Notes: generated by a model not told the origin, from the letters alone. Shown: positions 1-15,861, numbered from the stretch's first letter. The stretch is 64,000 nt of DNA from Ecdyonurus torrentis (GCA_949318235.1 OX439137.1:10719532-10783531), one strand, 5' to 3'. Program-made: numbers and translations.

Positions 1-264
1 GAATGAATGAATGAATGAATGAATGAATGAATGAATGAATGAATGAATGAATGAATGAATGAATGAATGAATGAATGAATGAATGAATGAATGAATGAAT
101 GAATGAATGAATGAATGAATGAATGAATGAATGAATGAATGAATGAATGAATGAATGAATGAATGAATGAATGAATGAATGAATGAATGAATGAATGAAT
201 GAATGAATGAATGAATGAATGAATGAATGAATGAATGAATGAATGAATGAATGAATGAATGAAT
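1..264. repeat. (GAAT)n tetranucleotide array, cut by window start
   Basis: An uninterrupted GAAT tandem array of at least 66 units that begins before the window. It contains no interruptions, which suggests recent expansion or turnover. Two further arrays of the same unit lie at 7277-7490 (as ATTC) and 14515-14838. Any reading frame through it is repeat-derived and not a gene. Confidence 0.98.
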
Positions 265-429
265 ATATGTCTTTATTAAATACATTGATTTGGTTATAAT
301 TATCATACCTTCAATATAAACAAAAAGTGTAATTTTCACTTGTATTTAATGTCAATTATTTTATTTATTTTTAAATTATAAAGAATAATAATTATATTAG
401 ATAAAAATATAAATTATTACGACAAGTGT

Positions 430-520
430 AAAAAAAAAAAAAAAAAAAAAAAACCAATAAGGCTATGTCTTGGTTGGATTTTGTATATTGATGTATTTAA
501 AAATTGAATCTATATTCAAT
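430..520 (+). repeat. LINE 3'-end-like fragment with hairpin
   Basis: A 24-base A-run is followed at 454-477 by a sequence able to form a hairpin: an inner stem AAGGC/GTCTT-like around TAT, with CCAA and TTGG outside. Nearly the same block recurs on the minus strand at 49200-49228 and 49506-49533, downstream of the intact LINE reading frame. I infer a 5'-truncated relic of that LINE family's 3' end. No coding part is visible here. Confidence 0.5.
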
Positions 521-1554
521 GCAGGTTTATATACCAACTTCCAGTGAACTTTTGGTGCTCTGATCTGAAATATTATATTTCTCACTGAATTGTTGTTATT
601 ATTGACAAAAAGAAAGTTCTTTAATATTTGCTTATTATTTTTGTCTTAGATTGTTTTTGACTCATAAGACCCATAAGATAAAGTAATTTTAAAAAATGTC
701 AAGAAAATTTATTTTTATAGTGACATTGTAATACTGTTACATAAGAAACTGATAATATATTTTGTATTTCAAAAACTGGCGTAAAATTTGCAATGTTTTT
801 CTAATGAGAAAAACAAAAAAAACGCTGAATTTGCGTACATATAGATATACGATATATAGATTGCGATTCTTTCGCAATCGTATATGATTCTAATGGTATA
901 TTTTACTATTTAAATTTTTTTGGAAAATTTGCAATGTTACTCTTATGAGAAAAAGAGAAAAACACACGATGAATTAACAAAATTAAATATTTTATCATAA
1001 TCATCACCAATAAACATGAATTCTTGGGCTATTCCTAAATAGTTAAAAAGAAAATACAACTACGTGTATTATATAAGAACGTGTTCATGCTGTAATAAAA
1101 CAATTAAAAAGTTCCAAAAATTTCCTGACTTTGACATTGGTAACAGGTGTTTCCCCTTCTCCCCTTCTACTTTTATTATTATTATTATTTCTTTCCTCTC
1201 TTCTCCTCTCTATTTAATATTACCTTGGCCTTTCCCTATCTATATCCATTCACGTACATATGCATACTTTCATTCACGCCACAAAATTAAAACTGCATTA
1301 TATATTTTAGTTTGATATAGTGACAGAAAGTAGAAGGGGAAAGAAAGGTAAATCCGCGATATCTCTTAATGTGTGAGTCATCGTGTGTAGGGAATAACCA
1401 TAGGTTTGTTAATTGATACTTTTTGAATGCCATTTTTTTATTATTATTATTTTTTTTTACTGTTATATATTTATTATATAACTAAGTCCTTTTTAAAAAA
1501 AATCTATATTATATTCTTTCTTATACTTATATGCATTGTTAGAACCTGTAATGA

Positions 1555-1604
<50 letters not shown>

Positions 1605-2471
1605 AGGTGATTATTGCATTGAGATGAATTCAAATACGTAAGCATCTTATTTTAAAAGTTCTTGTGACTTTTTTGTTTTTTTTTTCGTTTGATGCAAAAT
1701 TATAGGTTTATAGGGATATTAATATACATTTTTAATAGGTTATTTACATAACAACTATTATAAAAACATAAGATACAAATGGCATATTTTAGTGTTGATT
1801 TGACGTAATCTAAAAATAACCTAAACAAGTGCCATGTGTTGCCGCTTTTTATGGTAGGAGATTGGAAAATTAACTACTTTAATTTTATAATTATTCACTT
1901 TAAGACGGGACTATTATATAAAGATATTTAATTTCTAATTAAATTTTGGAAAAAGTATTTATTTAAACTAATGTTACATTTTTCTTCTTCTTTTTTTATG
2001 TTACATAATGCCGGCGTTGTTACAATTCCAGTATTTAAGTAAGCAGATGAGACTAACACTAAAGATGCACTTCGTGACATAAAACTTTTATTAGACTTTT
2101 GTGACTTTTACCTTGCGAATATTATATGAATATTGAAGATTATTTAATAATCGTTTATTTAACCAAATATTGTTATTGAAATGGGTGATATCTATGAGCG
2201 ATAATGTAAATTTGTAAAGTTTCCCTGACTGTATAGAAAAAAAAAATTGTATCTTTGTTTCGATTTTTTTTTAAATTAAATTGTTTTAGTTGCAATGCAT
2301 TTTCATGTACAAATAAATTTATTTTGTTATTTTTTTTAGTAATTTATTTAGAGTGTATGTAACATTCAACACATTTCTTATGAAAAAGATAAGTAATATA
2401 ATGTCATAAACAGTAGGATGATAAAATAAGAGAAGGCAGTGCATTGAAAAATATTCTTTGAAAGAAAGTAC

Positions 2472-2535
2472 TACTTTAGATCTGTTCAAAAAATGCAATA
2501 TTTTGAATGTGCAATGAATTTGATTGCATACAATC
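2472..2535 (+). repeat. Dispersed repeat fragment, MITE-like end
   Basis: This stretch contains CTGTTCA, then TGCAATATTTT, then TTTGATTGCATRCAATCT. The same three blocks in the same order occur on the minus strand at 42240-42305, where the end reads GGCCTGTTCACAC. Such ends are typical of PIF/Harbinger-like MITEs, but neither copy has a convincing partner end, so the class is inference. Confidence 0.35.
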
Positions 2536-2623
2536 TTTACTTAAAAACCACTAAGAAAACCATGCAATAAAATTTACTACAAAGTGCTAATATAGCTCCG
2601 TGTGTGAAAATTAAACAACCTTG

Positions 2624-2626
<3 letters not shown>

Positions 2627-2659
<33 letters not shown>
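2627..2659. repeat. (AT)n microsatellite
   Basis: A pure AT dinucleotide tract of about 33 bases. Confidence 0.95.
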
Positions 2660-2660
<1 letters not shown>

Positions 2661-3284
2661 AATCAACACATTCAATCTTTAATAAATTTATGATCTTTAA
2701 CTTCTATAATTTAAAAGTAAAGGGTTACCATATTGTTTATGTACTTTTAACTTTTGTTTTTTTCATTGATATTATATGTAAAAAGTAAAGGTATATCCAA
2801 ATTATTTGACTAATTTGAACGATTACTTTCAAATCAGTTTTGAAGGTAACAAAAGGCCGTAGACACAAGCAGAGAACTATACAGCTATTAGTTATAAATA
2901 TTGACATATATAATATACACAAAAGTAAACATATTGATCGTATTATAGATTAATAAAATAATAAAAAGTTATGAGTTAACTAGAGCTTGTTATAAAATAA
3001 TAATAATAATAATAAAACGTTTTTTTTTATAGAAGTAAATAGTAATAAGTGTTATATCTATGGTTTTTAGTTGAAATATTTATTTTATAAATATGTAACT
3101 TAAAATAATAACCAAATATTTGAAGCAATTTACAAAAACTTTTAATTATTATTATTATTTAATGTGTACTAAGAATAGACTTGAAAAAAGTTTATAAAAA
3201 ATAACGTCAGGAAATAGTTGCTTAAAAAAAATTTAGGCCTAATTTTTTTATTAAAAATATTTATTGGCTGCAAATAATGAACTA

Positions 3285-3372
3285 CTTCTGAATAAATCTG
3301 ACCACAGCGTTCATGTCTCCAAATGTTAAATATGGAGAAAATTTAACACGGCCGGTCAGGTTTATTCGGAAG
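3285..3372. mobile_element. Short foldback / MITE-like inverted repeat
   Basis: Two arms of about 19 bases, reading CTTCTGAATAAATCTGACC on the left and CTTCCGAATAAACCTGACC as the reverse complement of the right arm, enclose about 50 bases. Only two mismatches separate them. No clear target duplication is visible. It may be a MITE or a stable hairpin of other origin. Confidence 0.5.
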
Positions 3373-4291
3373 GAGTGCACATAAAAGTAGAATGGACCTC
3401 TGCCGGAAATCAGGTACTACGAGATTTGACTAACAAGTTGCAAAGAAAGAAAACTCTGAAAATTTGCACAGTGATACAAAATGTGAAACTTTTGGAGGTT
3501 CACCATGCTAGATTTTAAATTATGAAGTTTTGAAGATTTAGTCCCATAAGAGCCCATGTTAATTTCATTAATTATTTTCTCTCTCATCTGATAGCCATGA
3601 GTTCTAAAAATTTTATCATAGGTAGCTGTTACCATCAAAAGGCATCCTAAAGTTTTGAAGTTTTGCTTTTATATTTTGAGATGCAAGCCATCAGAATACA
3701 ACCCTCAAGCTAATTTTAGCCTCAATGTGCTAGTTTTTTTTTTTTGTATTAAAAAAAAAAAAAAAAGATAGATAGATAAAAATTGAAATTGAAAATAGTT
3801 TATTCCTAATCTCATACAATCAAAAGCAGCAACACAAAGAATGTACATTTAATTAGGTTAAGCAAACACATAAATATAAACAAATATAAAAGATAATAAA
3901 ATGCTAAATTCAAGGTCTATATTAATGCTAAAGGGTAAGAAATTACTAACCTCTCTTCTTCTATCCATTGGTTTTTTGATTCAAGATTCCAAGCAAAAAT
4001 TATAATTTTTAGATAACTTTAATAATCAATTTTATGTTTTACAGAATTTTTCTTAGGAAGAAACGAAATCACGTTAAGATTTATAATTATTGACAACCTG
4101 CGTTAGAAATGTTGCACGTTGGTGTAAAAACAATGCTCAAGTTACCGCAGATATACTCAAAGCTTTTTCATGGAAAAGAGAATTTAATCAAAAAAAGTTT
4201 CAAACTACAACGACGACGAAAAATAATAATAAATGTAAGTGTTCAACTATTTATAAAAACATTTTTTAAACTCCACATACTTTTAAAAAAC
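3373..4291. other. Gene-free stretch, possible degraded LINE 3' end on minus strand
   Basis: The part at 3373-3730 has more balanced base composition than its surroundings and a minus-strand open frame (3417-3638) with no recognisable domain. At 3770-3830 the minus strand reads AATAAA, then an AT-rich tail and ATCT repeats, which resembles a retroposon 3' end. I cannot support a function. Confidence 0.4.
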
Positions 4292-4407
4292 AATAATGCT
4301 GTTCGTAAACCCTATTCTCTGCACCAAAAATGACGATCGCCTTTGGTTATTCAAATGGAATGCGCATTTTTTGGTGCAAGAGAACAGAGTTTACGAACAG
4401 TATTATT
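4292..4407. mobile_element. MITE with CTGTTCGTAAAC inverted ends
   Basis: The ends CTGTTCGTAAAC (4299-4310) and GTTTACGAACAG (4389-4400) are exact reverse complements. The inverted arms continue inward (TTCTCT, GCACCAAAAA) and outward (AATAAT/ATTATT) with few mismatches. A diverged partial copy lies at 24541-24626 inside the hAT element, so this is a dispersed family. It has no coding capacity, and its superfamily is unresolved. Confidence 0.75.
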
Positions 4408-5543
4408 AATATATTACTACTGTATAGTTTATATTCAAACAAGTAAGCCTCTACTTGTTGATAAGGTTCATTTGAATATATTTACATATTCTAATTTTTA
4501 CCTTATTAACACTTAGAATCAACTTTTGTGAAAGATAAACAGTACAAATTAGTATAAATTAAAGATCGTTAACCTGTGCATTATCGGGGGAAAAACGCCA
4601 GACTGTTTTTAACATATAAATAAATAAAAAGAAAATGTATTTACACAATGAATCATATTAAGGGGATATACCTATCCTTTACAAGGTTTTCCTTATAGTA
4701 AAAATATTATAAAAACTCTTAATTTATGACATTTTATGTTATTAGCATATAAGAGGTTTTGATATTTGAAAAATTATTGGATTGTTCTTTCAAGAATAAA
4801 ATAATCATCCGTTATTTCAAAACAATAAATCGTGTATAAAATGTATAATATATAAAGAGCAGATTTTGTTACGAAGGGCAACTACTTTACATCTATGTGA
4901 TTGACAATAATTGTATACATATACAAATAAATTATTTAAATAAACAGTTCAGTTTAAAATTCTTTTTATGGAATAATTGACTTATGTCATATTTCTTAGA
5001 AAATATCATTTAAAAAAAAAAGTACATGATGTTATTTATATATTTTCTATAGAATTTATAGATAATGTTAATAAGGTGATAAATAAATAGCTGTTGTAAA
5101 TTGAAAAATGACGTGTCTTGGAAATGGTAGCAAAAAAATAATAATGATAATAATAGTAAAAACTGTTTTAATATATATTTAAATATTTTAATATAATATT
5201 CTAAACATACATTTTCTTCTTCTTTAATTGTTAAAAATGTTTATAAACTGGCTTTATATAGTTTTTTTTGTTGTTGTTTTTTTTTTTTTGGCCAAACTCT
5301 TTAACGCATGTGCCATGTAAATATGAATCCAGTAATGATTGAATCAAAAAATTTTGGTTTTGAATCAGTTTAAATGCTGCAGTAAAAATAAATATATAAT
5401 AAGGCCAATCACTTAATTGAAAAACAATGATGATAGTTTTTTCTATATTTATTAACGTTTTGCTTGTAAATAGACTTTTATTGAAGTAGTTTACAAATTT
5501 AGTAAAAAATATACTATTTTAAGTTTTTTTATTACTATTATTT
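4408..5543. other. AT-rich sequence, nothing recognised
   Basis: No coding frame, RNA gene or clear repeat was found. It is made of A/T-rich filler with short poly-A and poly-T runs. Confidence 0.6.
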
Positions 5544-5571
5544 TGTTGTTGTTGTTGCTGTTGTTATTGTT

Positions 5572-5666
<95 letters not shown>
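5544..5666. repeat. (GTT)n / (AAC)n trinucleotide array
   Basis: A GTT tandem tract of about 120 bases with a few ATT and GCT interruptions at its left edge. On the minus strand it opens a frame of poly-asparagine flanked by low-complexity sequence with no domain, so I treat it as a microsatellite and not an exon. Confidence 0.95.
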
Positions 5667-6428
5667 AATATGTAAGTCTACGTATCCTATATGTATGATC
5701 GAATACTTGGCTACTCAGAATTAAAAAAAGCATTAATTATATAGCAATCAACCGATAAAAAGGGGATCGTCAACTTTATTTTTTTTTTTCGCCCGCTGGT
5801 CTATGGTTTAGTTTATAGTTCTTATTATTATAATATTGAAAACAAATAGACAACTTCAGATAATCAGGACATCAGGGATAATCAGGGTTTCTCAAAGCTG
5901 GATATTTAAAGCTTGGATCAAAATGATCATTTATTACCATATTTGAAAGGTCAACAACGAGATACTGACATTTCTAGTGGAACCTACAGGCTCTCATTTG
6001 GAGTCAACTTTGCGAACATTTTTCCCCTCGTTACTTTAACTGGGGCACGTTTAAATCCTAAATAATTTTTGAGTTATGTGATGATATGCGATTTAACGTG
6101 TTTTAACAATTTTGAAGCGAGATGATAAAACATTTAAAACTTCAATTTAACATGGTAAGCCCTATACCAGGCCAAATTTGACGCAAAACTAATGATGAAC
6201 CCTTGCCAGTTATCGACCTGATGACCTTTGCCAAATGACGTTTTCTGATTATGTGAAGTTGTTTACTAACTAAAGATAATACCATGATAAATTTGACACT
6301 CATGTTAATTGAAACAAATTTTATCATCCTTATTTTGATTTAGCAAACCATTTATTTTTGTCAATAAACACACATGGTGTACAACATATAACCTAAATTT
6401 ACAAAATAAGAATAGCAAATAATAAACA
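5667..6428. other. AT-rich sequence, no supported gene
   Basis: It contains a minus-strand open frame (6142-6327) of 61 residues without a recognisable domain. That frame lies just downstream of the LINE-like fragment at 6429-6668 on the same strand and might be its decayed continuation, but I see no motif to prove it. Confidence 0.5.
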
Positions 6429-6668
6429 TTAATCTTGAGCATACGCTGTTAGACTAATGCTACGATTAGTACATTTCAGCAAATGATATTGATCACATCG
6501 CTCACCACACAACTTACATTTACTTGAGGTACCACTCTCGTGGTACTCTTTAATTATGCAAATCTTATGATGAAAACCATGCACTGCGAATCTAGTAAAA
6601 ATGTGCCTGTTTTTAAAATTTGGATTTTTCCAATTATCATGAAAATTTTTATTAGAATCAGCTGACAC
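6429..6668 (-). pseudogene. Possible C-terminal fragment of a non-LTR retrotransposon protein
   Basis: The minus-strand frame encodes 79 residues with a cysteine-histidine cluster C51-x2-C54-x7-H62-x3-C66. This sits after a basic/aromatic segment (RHIFTRFAVHGF, residues 21-32). The order resembles the zinc-knuckle tail found after the reverse transcriptase or RNase H of several LINE clades. What is seen is only the spacing; the assignment is inference. There is no catalytic domain, and neither flank continues the frame, so this is at best a broken remnant. It could instead be a chance frame. Confidence 0.4.
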
Positions 6669-7276
6669 AAGAAAATTAAATAAATTGTCAATTTTGATAA
6701 CATGGACATTAAAAATCTAAAAATATTTAACGTTTGATCATTATGCCTTTTAAAGTAAGTTCTAGTTAACTTTTTTAACAGTAATAAATTACAATTTCCT
6801 TTCAGCTATAAAATTCTTATATGTAAAACTAATTTAAAACAAACAAATCCTTGAACTTTAAAGAATAAAATGTGCACAGTCACATTAAATATATATAAGG
6901 CATAATATAATAATGAGAGCACTTTTTATTTTATACATTTATTTGTAAATCATGGTTTAAATTTAGATTTGAAAATTATTATTATTAAGGTTACGGTGAC
7001 GTCAATGCCTTGATCTTTATTTTAAACACTTCAAACTTTAATTTTTAAAAATGTATTTAAAATACATTATTTTGTTACATTTTTTTTTTCATTAAATTCA
7101 AGTGACATTTAAAATTCAAAGTAATTGCCTTAAGTTACAAGGATTTGAGCAAATTTAAATAGAATTAGAATGTATAATGTTTTTCATTATTATAAGTTAA
7201 TTGCTGACCATTAATGTATACTACTCGCATACATCATTGTGTTATATAGTTGTAAATAATGTTTGATAATACGATT
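6669..7276. other. AT-rich sequence, nothing recognised
   Basis: No gene or repeat boundary was identified between the possible LINE remnant and the (ATTC)n array. Confidence 0.6.
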
Positions 7277-7486
7277 AATTCATTCATTCATTCATTCATT
7301 CATTCATTCATTCATTCATTCATTCATTCATTCATTCATTCATTCATTCATTCATTCATTCATTCATTCATTCATTCATTCATTCATTCATTCATTCATT
7401 CATTCATTCATTCATTCATTCATTCATTCATTCATTCATTCATTCATTCATTCATTCATTCATTCATTCATTCATTCATTCATTCA

Positions 7487-7490
<4 letters not shown>
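7277..7490. repeat. (ATTC)n tetranucleotide array
   Basis: A pure ATTC array of about 53 units, the reverse complement of the GAAT arrays at 1-264 and 14515-14838. Open frames reading Ser-Phe-Ile-His repeats are artefacts of the 4-base period. Confidence 0.98.
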
Positions 7491-7575
<85 letters not shown>

Positions 7576-7620
7576 TTATATACAGTATATATATATATTT
7601 TTATATATTTATATATATAT
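7491..7620. repeat. (TA)n array abutting the (ATTC)n array
   Basis: A pure TA tract of about 79 bases follows the tetranucleotide array directly, then imperfect ATATT-rich sequence including TATACAGTATA. The same juxtaposition of GAAT and TA arrays occurs at 14515-14962. Confidence 0.95.
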
Positions 7621-7821
7621 ATAATGTTTTTATTCTGGAAATTTTGTATTTACTTAGAAAAGTTATATATTTGTTTCCTGTTAGGGTTAGGTGTATGGGC
7701 CAGACGTTATATAAATATCTATAGATTTATCGTGAATATTACTTTAAAAAGTTGATATTTTTCTGCTTTTACAACTTTTTCTAAAAATCACCGCAATCCT
7801 AACCTCCAGCTTTCAATTTGC

Positions 7822-7823
<2 letters not shown>

Positions 7824-7861
<38 letters not shown>
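7824..7861. repeat. (TC)n microsatellite
   Basis: A pure TC tract of about 38 bases followed by an imperfect CGCTCTCTCC end. Confidence 0.95.
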
Positions 7862-7865
<4 letters not shown>

Positions 7866-8115
7866 CTCTCCTCACTTTTAGATAAGAAATTTGAGCGTTT
7901 AAAATAGTATTATTTTGGACATTAATGTTCTAAAAATTGACATAAAATATCAATCAAAATATATATTTAAAAAAATCAATAATCTATAATATTGAACCAT
8001 TAATTTTCAATTATTAAAGAGGCCATGGGCAAAGCATAGAATGTACAAAATATCTTGCATTTTATTAACTAAAGTGCACCCATAAATATTTACTCACGAA
8101 AAATCTATTAAACCT

Positions 8116-8943
<828 letters not shown>

Positions 8944-9538
8944 TTAAGGTGGAGACAGCGGTCAAAGTTTCGCGTTTTTATTGTGACAGCGATAGTAAAC
9001 TAGCTCTCTGATTGGCTAGTGGGTTTACGCGCTAAGAGCTGGCGCATTTCTTTAACTTTTGCGGTAGCGGTAATGCGCTTCGCATAAGTTAGACTTCACC
9101 TAACTTTTGCGAAAACAATAAGAATGCGGTATGACGTGGGCCAATCAGACGCGCCACACCAAGGCCACAGCTGGCCACAGAGGCAGCAGCAGATGACAAT
9201 CGTATTATGTCCCGGCGCTAAATTCAAACCACTCTAAAAACTCCTGTGTGTATGGTGTTAAATCTTCTTAATAATAAGGTCTGATATAAAAATTTCAGTA
9301 TGTAATTAATTTTTATAACACTACAAATAAATGCAAATCGTTAATTTTGCTTAAAAACCTCTATTATTAATTTATTATTCTTTTCTATTTTTGTCAGCTG
9401 GGCATGGTCCGCCATTTTCGATGGCCGTTTATCACAAAACTTTTGGGGGTAAAAATTTGTCCACTGTTTGCTCAGCTATCGCAGTCACATTTTAATGGGA
9501 ATGCGATTGCGATAATTTGACCGCTGTCTCCACCTTAA
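8944..9538. mobile_element. TTAA-flanked MITE, about 587 bp
   Basis: The ends GGTGGAGACAGCGGTCAAA (from 8948) and its exact reverse complement (to 9534) form a perfect 19-bp terminal inverted repeat. Each end is flanked by TTAA (8944-8947 and 9535-9538). A second inverted block inside, GTGACAGCGATAG against GTGACTGCGATAG, extends the symmetry. The interior is clearly richer in G+C than the neighbourhood. No transposase is encoded. TTAA target use is known for piggyBac and Kolobok elements; the ends lack the CCY start usual for piggyBac, so the superfamily is left open. Confidence 0.93.
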
Positions 9539-11069
<1,531 letters not shown>

Positions 11070-11393
11070 GTGGAAACATTTCATAATCTATTACTGCAAT
11101 GCGATATTAATAAAACTTCAACAATTAATCAGTCTTTTTTTTTATTTTTTTTTTAACGAAGCTATTGTATTATATATAGAAAATCCTTGTACTTTAGCCT
11201 TAACCAAATAAAATTGGCCTGCTTCTGCTTATTTTTTTCTCTTCATTATATTGTTTGAAACTATTATATAATTTTGTAGCAATAATGACAATAAACGAAA
11301 GAAGTTTTTTTTTTTGTTCATTGTAACAGCTTATTATAGAATGTAATAATGAGTAAAAAGTAATACAATGTAGCTAACCTTGATGACTTTAAT

Positions 11394-11790
<397 letters not shown>

Positions 11791-12354
11791 AACTTGGAAT
11801 AAGTCAATCAATGTATCTCGATTCTAGAATGACATTGAGACAAGAGACTTAAGATAGACGTTGGGTGGTACATAAATAATGTAAAGTAAGTTGGAAGTAA
11901 TGTCATTTGATCCTGTTTCAAATAACTTGTATGATATACGGGGAAATTCCCATTGCAATTAATTATTCCACGGTAATGAACTTCTGGTTTTGATTTCATC
12001 GTAGTGGAATTAAGGAAATTGAATATATTTATATTTCCAAGTTCAAGGAAAATGCATGGGAACTACATTTTATGTTACGTTTTTAATTTTTTTTTTCTTC
12101 TTTCAAAATGCGTCATGCATAAATTATTTGTAATTATATGCGTTTTTTTTGTTATACATGTATTTGCTATTGTAATTTATTGTATGAGTCAAATAGAAGG
12201 AAGGAATGATTTTATGAAAATACTATATCTTTAACTGAAGTAAAGTGAAGGATTTTTACAAGTGTTTGAGCGGTTAAGGATAGAGAGAGAGAAGAGAGAG
12301 AGAGAGAGATAGAGAGATTAATGTTTGATCACTTCTCGCCCTGACAAAAATAAA
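11791..12354. other. Gene-free stretch with imperfect (GA)n
   Basis: Two short open frames (11808-11999 minus, 12004-12234 plus) have no recognisable domain. An imperfect GA tract lies at 12281-12318. Confidence 0.5.
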
Positions 12355-12572
12355 TACGTAGTGATTAATAATTATGCTATAGCTAAATGCAGCAACATTT
12401 ATGCATAACAACCTAATTTTATGCTATATTTTTAAGTGATAATACAATGCTATAAATAGCATTATATAGTTAAAATTTTCTGCATTATTATTATTACTTA
12501 TATGTAATTACAAAATAGAAATATTTGTGATCTATAATATAGCAAGTGTGCATTGCAGCATAAATTACGTTA
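12355..12572. mobile_element. Diverged MITE-like dispersed repeat
   Basis: This block shares several ordered words with 41518-41720: an ACGTA start followed by TTATGC, TTTATGCATAACAAC in the middle, and GCATAAATTACGTTAT at the end. Start and end are weakly inverted with respect to each other, which suggests an old MITE. Probable further relics are at 15600-15720 (inverted) and 30790-30910. Confidence 0.5.
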
Positions 12573-13299
12573 TTTTTTATGTTTTCGTTTCAGTTTTATT
12601 TGAAATAACAATATTTATAAAAAAAAATAAATTTTAACTAAAACTATTTATTATACTTTCTCAATAGACTTTTTTTTTTAAGCTACAAACAATATATTAG
12701 AAATCAATTAATCTTATATGTGCTGACATTAATCTACAACATTAACAATGGTATTGATTTTATCAGATCAATATATCACTACTATTTTATATAATATAGT
12801 ATCATTTGTAATGGAGCTTTTATTGAAGTAATATACACAAAATATTACCTATTTGCTATTCATTTATAAAGCGAAAAAAAGTGCAATTTTTACCCTGCTT
12901 TGGACATGTTTTTATCATTAAAATGAATTCTGAACACTTTTAGTGTACCATTTGTTGTTGTAAAAATAAGTAAATTATAAACAATACAAAATATATATAA
13001 ACAAAAAAAGCTGTATTGATATGAAAGTGTCAAACTGTCTATACATTTCTTCATACGTTAATGTATATTTTTTGATAGAAGTTGATTAATATGTTATATT
13101 TTTTAATCATAACCTTAAAAAAAAAAAAAAAAAAAAAAAAGTTTTGAAGGAATACGTAAAATGAACTTTATTAAAATAAAAAACCCTGCTATATACATAA
13201 AGTACTTCAATACATTTTTATATAACAAACACTAATCAATTGCTAATCGATTGCTGTCTAAACTATGGTGCTATAAAGTACGAAGCAGTAACTTAGAAT
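12573..13299. other. AT-rich sequence, nothing recognised
   Basis: Filler with a poly-A run at about 13117-13140 and no supported gene. Confidence 0.55.
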
Positions 13300-13545
13300 G
13301 GATTAAATCCTTTCTTACTTGGTATACTTGGTATGATCGATTTGCCTGTATTCTCAGCTAATAGGGTCGCTATTAGATCTAAATCCACCAGATTGCGAAA
13401 TAGCGACTCTACTGAGTTTATTGTACCTAGAATCCATGTCAACTATTACAATGATTGGTTTTTTCCTAGAAGCGTTGGTTTATATAATAAATTAAATTGT
13501 AACATTAAAGATATGTCAGCAGCTTTGTTTCAAAAACCTGTATAA
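13300..13545 (+). pseudogene. C-terminal coding fragment of a LINE (non-LTR retrotransposon)
   Basis: The open frame ending at 13545 encodes about 70 residues in the arrangement typical of the extreme C-terminus of CR1/jockey-like LINE proteins. It has a basic TRLRN segment (19-23), VPR (31-33), then FFPR (43-46) and YNKL (51-54), with a short tail. The intact LINE at 49.8-52.7 kb ends with a comparable VPK...LLPKLWN order, so the two are related but distinct families. Everything upstream (reverse transcriptase, endonuclease) is missing, so this is a 5'-truncated dead copy. A 3' untranslated region with a hairpin follows. Confidence 0.7.
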
Positions 13546-13735
13546 TGTCTTTTTTTTTTTTTTTTTTTTTTTTGAATTTTTACCTTTTTTTATGTTACTT
13601 TCATGGATAACTATCTTGATGGGCTTTGCCTTTTTAGTTATCCTTTTGAGCAATTTCAATGTTTTGTGACTTGACTGTATATTGTCTGTATAATTTTCTT
13701 GCTCAATAAATCAATATTATTATTATCATTACTAA
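13546..13735 (+). repeat. LINE 3' untranslated region with hairpin and (ATT)n tail
   Basis: After the stop codon and a T-run, positions 13606-13642 can pair GATAACTA with TAGTTATC around an inner GGGCTTTGCC segment. An AATAAA signal and an ATT-repeat tail follow. The GGCTTTGCC loop resembles the GGCTATGCC hairpins near 460, 49215 and 49520. I infer a 3' recognition structure for the LINE reverse transcriptase. Confidence 0.6.
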
Positions 13736-14457
<722 letters not shown>

Positions 14458-14514
14458 TGAATTACTAGCAATAATCGACAGGATTTATGCTATTGAGACA
14501 ATTAACGATGGATT

Positions 14515-14838
14515 GAATGAATGAATGAATGAATGAATGAATGAATGAATGAATGAATGAATGAATGAATGAATGAATGAATGAATGAATGAATGAATGA
14601 ATGAATGAATGAATGAATGAATGAATGAATGAATGAATGAATGAATGAATGAATGAATGAATGAATGAATGAATGAATGAATGAATGAATGAATGAATGA
14701 ATGAATGAATGAATGAATGAATGAATGAATGAATGAATGAATGAATGAATGAATGAATGAATGAATGAATGAATGAATGAATGAATGAATGAATGAATGA
14801 ATGAATGAATGAATGAATGAATGAATGAATGAATGAAT
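14515..14838. repeat. (GAAT)n tetranucleotide array
   Basis: A pure GAAT array of about 81 units, the longest in the window. Long minus-strand frames reading Phe-Ile-His-Ser repeats are artefacts. Confidence 0.98.
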
Positions 14839-14883
14839 TTTTTTGAATATATATGGTTATATGCAATATATATTATATATGTA

Positions 14884-14886
<3 letters not shown>

Positions 14887-14962
<76 letters not shown>
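14887..14962. repeat. (TA)n array
   Basis: A pure TA tract of about 75 bases separated from the GAAT array by about 48 bases of ATAT-rich sequence that includes GTACTGTATA. Confidence 0.96.
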
Positions 14963-14963
<1 letters not shown>

Positions 14964-15861
14964 CGCTTGTGGCGTCATTCATGTTTTTATCGTTAAAGAA
15001 CCCTTTAAATGACAACGTCATCGTTACTTCTACAATAATTATAATATCATAACACTTAATACGACCTTTCCCACAATTTATGATTATTATTATTATTATT
15101 TAGAATGAATTGAATACACGTGTGATTATTTTACTACTAAATATCTCTCGTACATTCCATATATTACCATTCCATAGACTATTTAATCATTATTATGCAT
15201 ATATTTTACTGTGCAGTGATGTGTAAGATTACTATGCACGATTATATAAATACATTATAATATGAATGTAATATTGTATAACATATATTTATTATCATAA
15301 TAATGTATCCGTTCTAAAATACAGTAGGTGTAAAGGCGTGGTTAACCTCGAATTTTATTTCCAAGTATTTTGAAGTACTACATATTTAATATAATTTTTT
15401 TAAAAGCACGTATGTTAATTATTTTAACATCATGTTTCATTTTAATTAATCTATATATTTATTAGTCTTATTTAATCAGGTATATGCATGATGAAACATT
15501 CTGAGAAAAAAAATATATTGAACATAACTTTACGCTATTATTATTTTTTTTTCACCGCTTATACAGTAAAATCCGACTGTAAAATTGCTCTATTTTACAC
15601 GTAAGTTACGTAATTTATGCTGTATTTAGGTCATTATATAGCATATTTATTGCTTAATTGGGACAATAAAGTAAATTATGCTTGTTCATAATAGTTTATT
15701 GCTGTGTAACGAAGTTATTTTGCAGTAAGTTCACATATTTTGTGATGAACAAAATTTGCTAAAAGTGGTCTGGGGTTATTATTATTATTACAAGTTTATT
15801 TTTTTCCCGTGTACAACATTATTATATAATAGTAGCTCATAAAATGCCCCACAATATAGCG
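14963..15861. other. AT-rich sequence, one possible relic repeat
   Basis: Positions 15600-15720 read TTACGTAATTTATGCTG and further words that match, in inverted orientation, the dispersed repeat at 12355-12572. No coding region is supported. Confidence 0.5.

Larger units (their letters stand above)
265..2626. other. AT-rich sequence without recognisable gene
   Basis: No coding region or RNA gene is supported. It contains an A-run (430-453) followed by a LINE-type 3'-end hairpin (annotated separately), an (AT)n tract at 1562-1599, and scattered poly-T. Short open frames at 1064-1315 and 1427-1627 are low-complexity and have no recognisable domain. Confidence 0.7.

Noticed and set aside
1..264. 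CRISPR-like or satellite array
   Set aside because: A 4-base unit with no spacers is a simple microsatellite, and the window is eukaryotic.
5491..5733. Poly-asparagine protein on the minus strand
   Set aside because: It consists of a GTT microsatellite with short AT-rich flanks, with no start context or domain.
7259..7724. Long frames of Ser-Phe-Ile-His and Tyr-Ile repeats as a repeat protein
   Set aside because: They are read straight through pure ATTC and TA microsatellites and have no non-repeat domain.
14465..14978. Minus-strand frames of 133 and 158 residues as genes
   Set aside because: They are translations of the GAAT and TA arrays.
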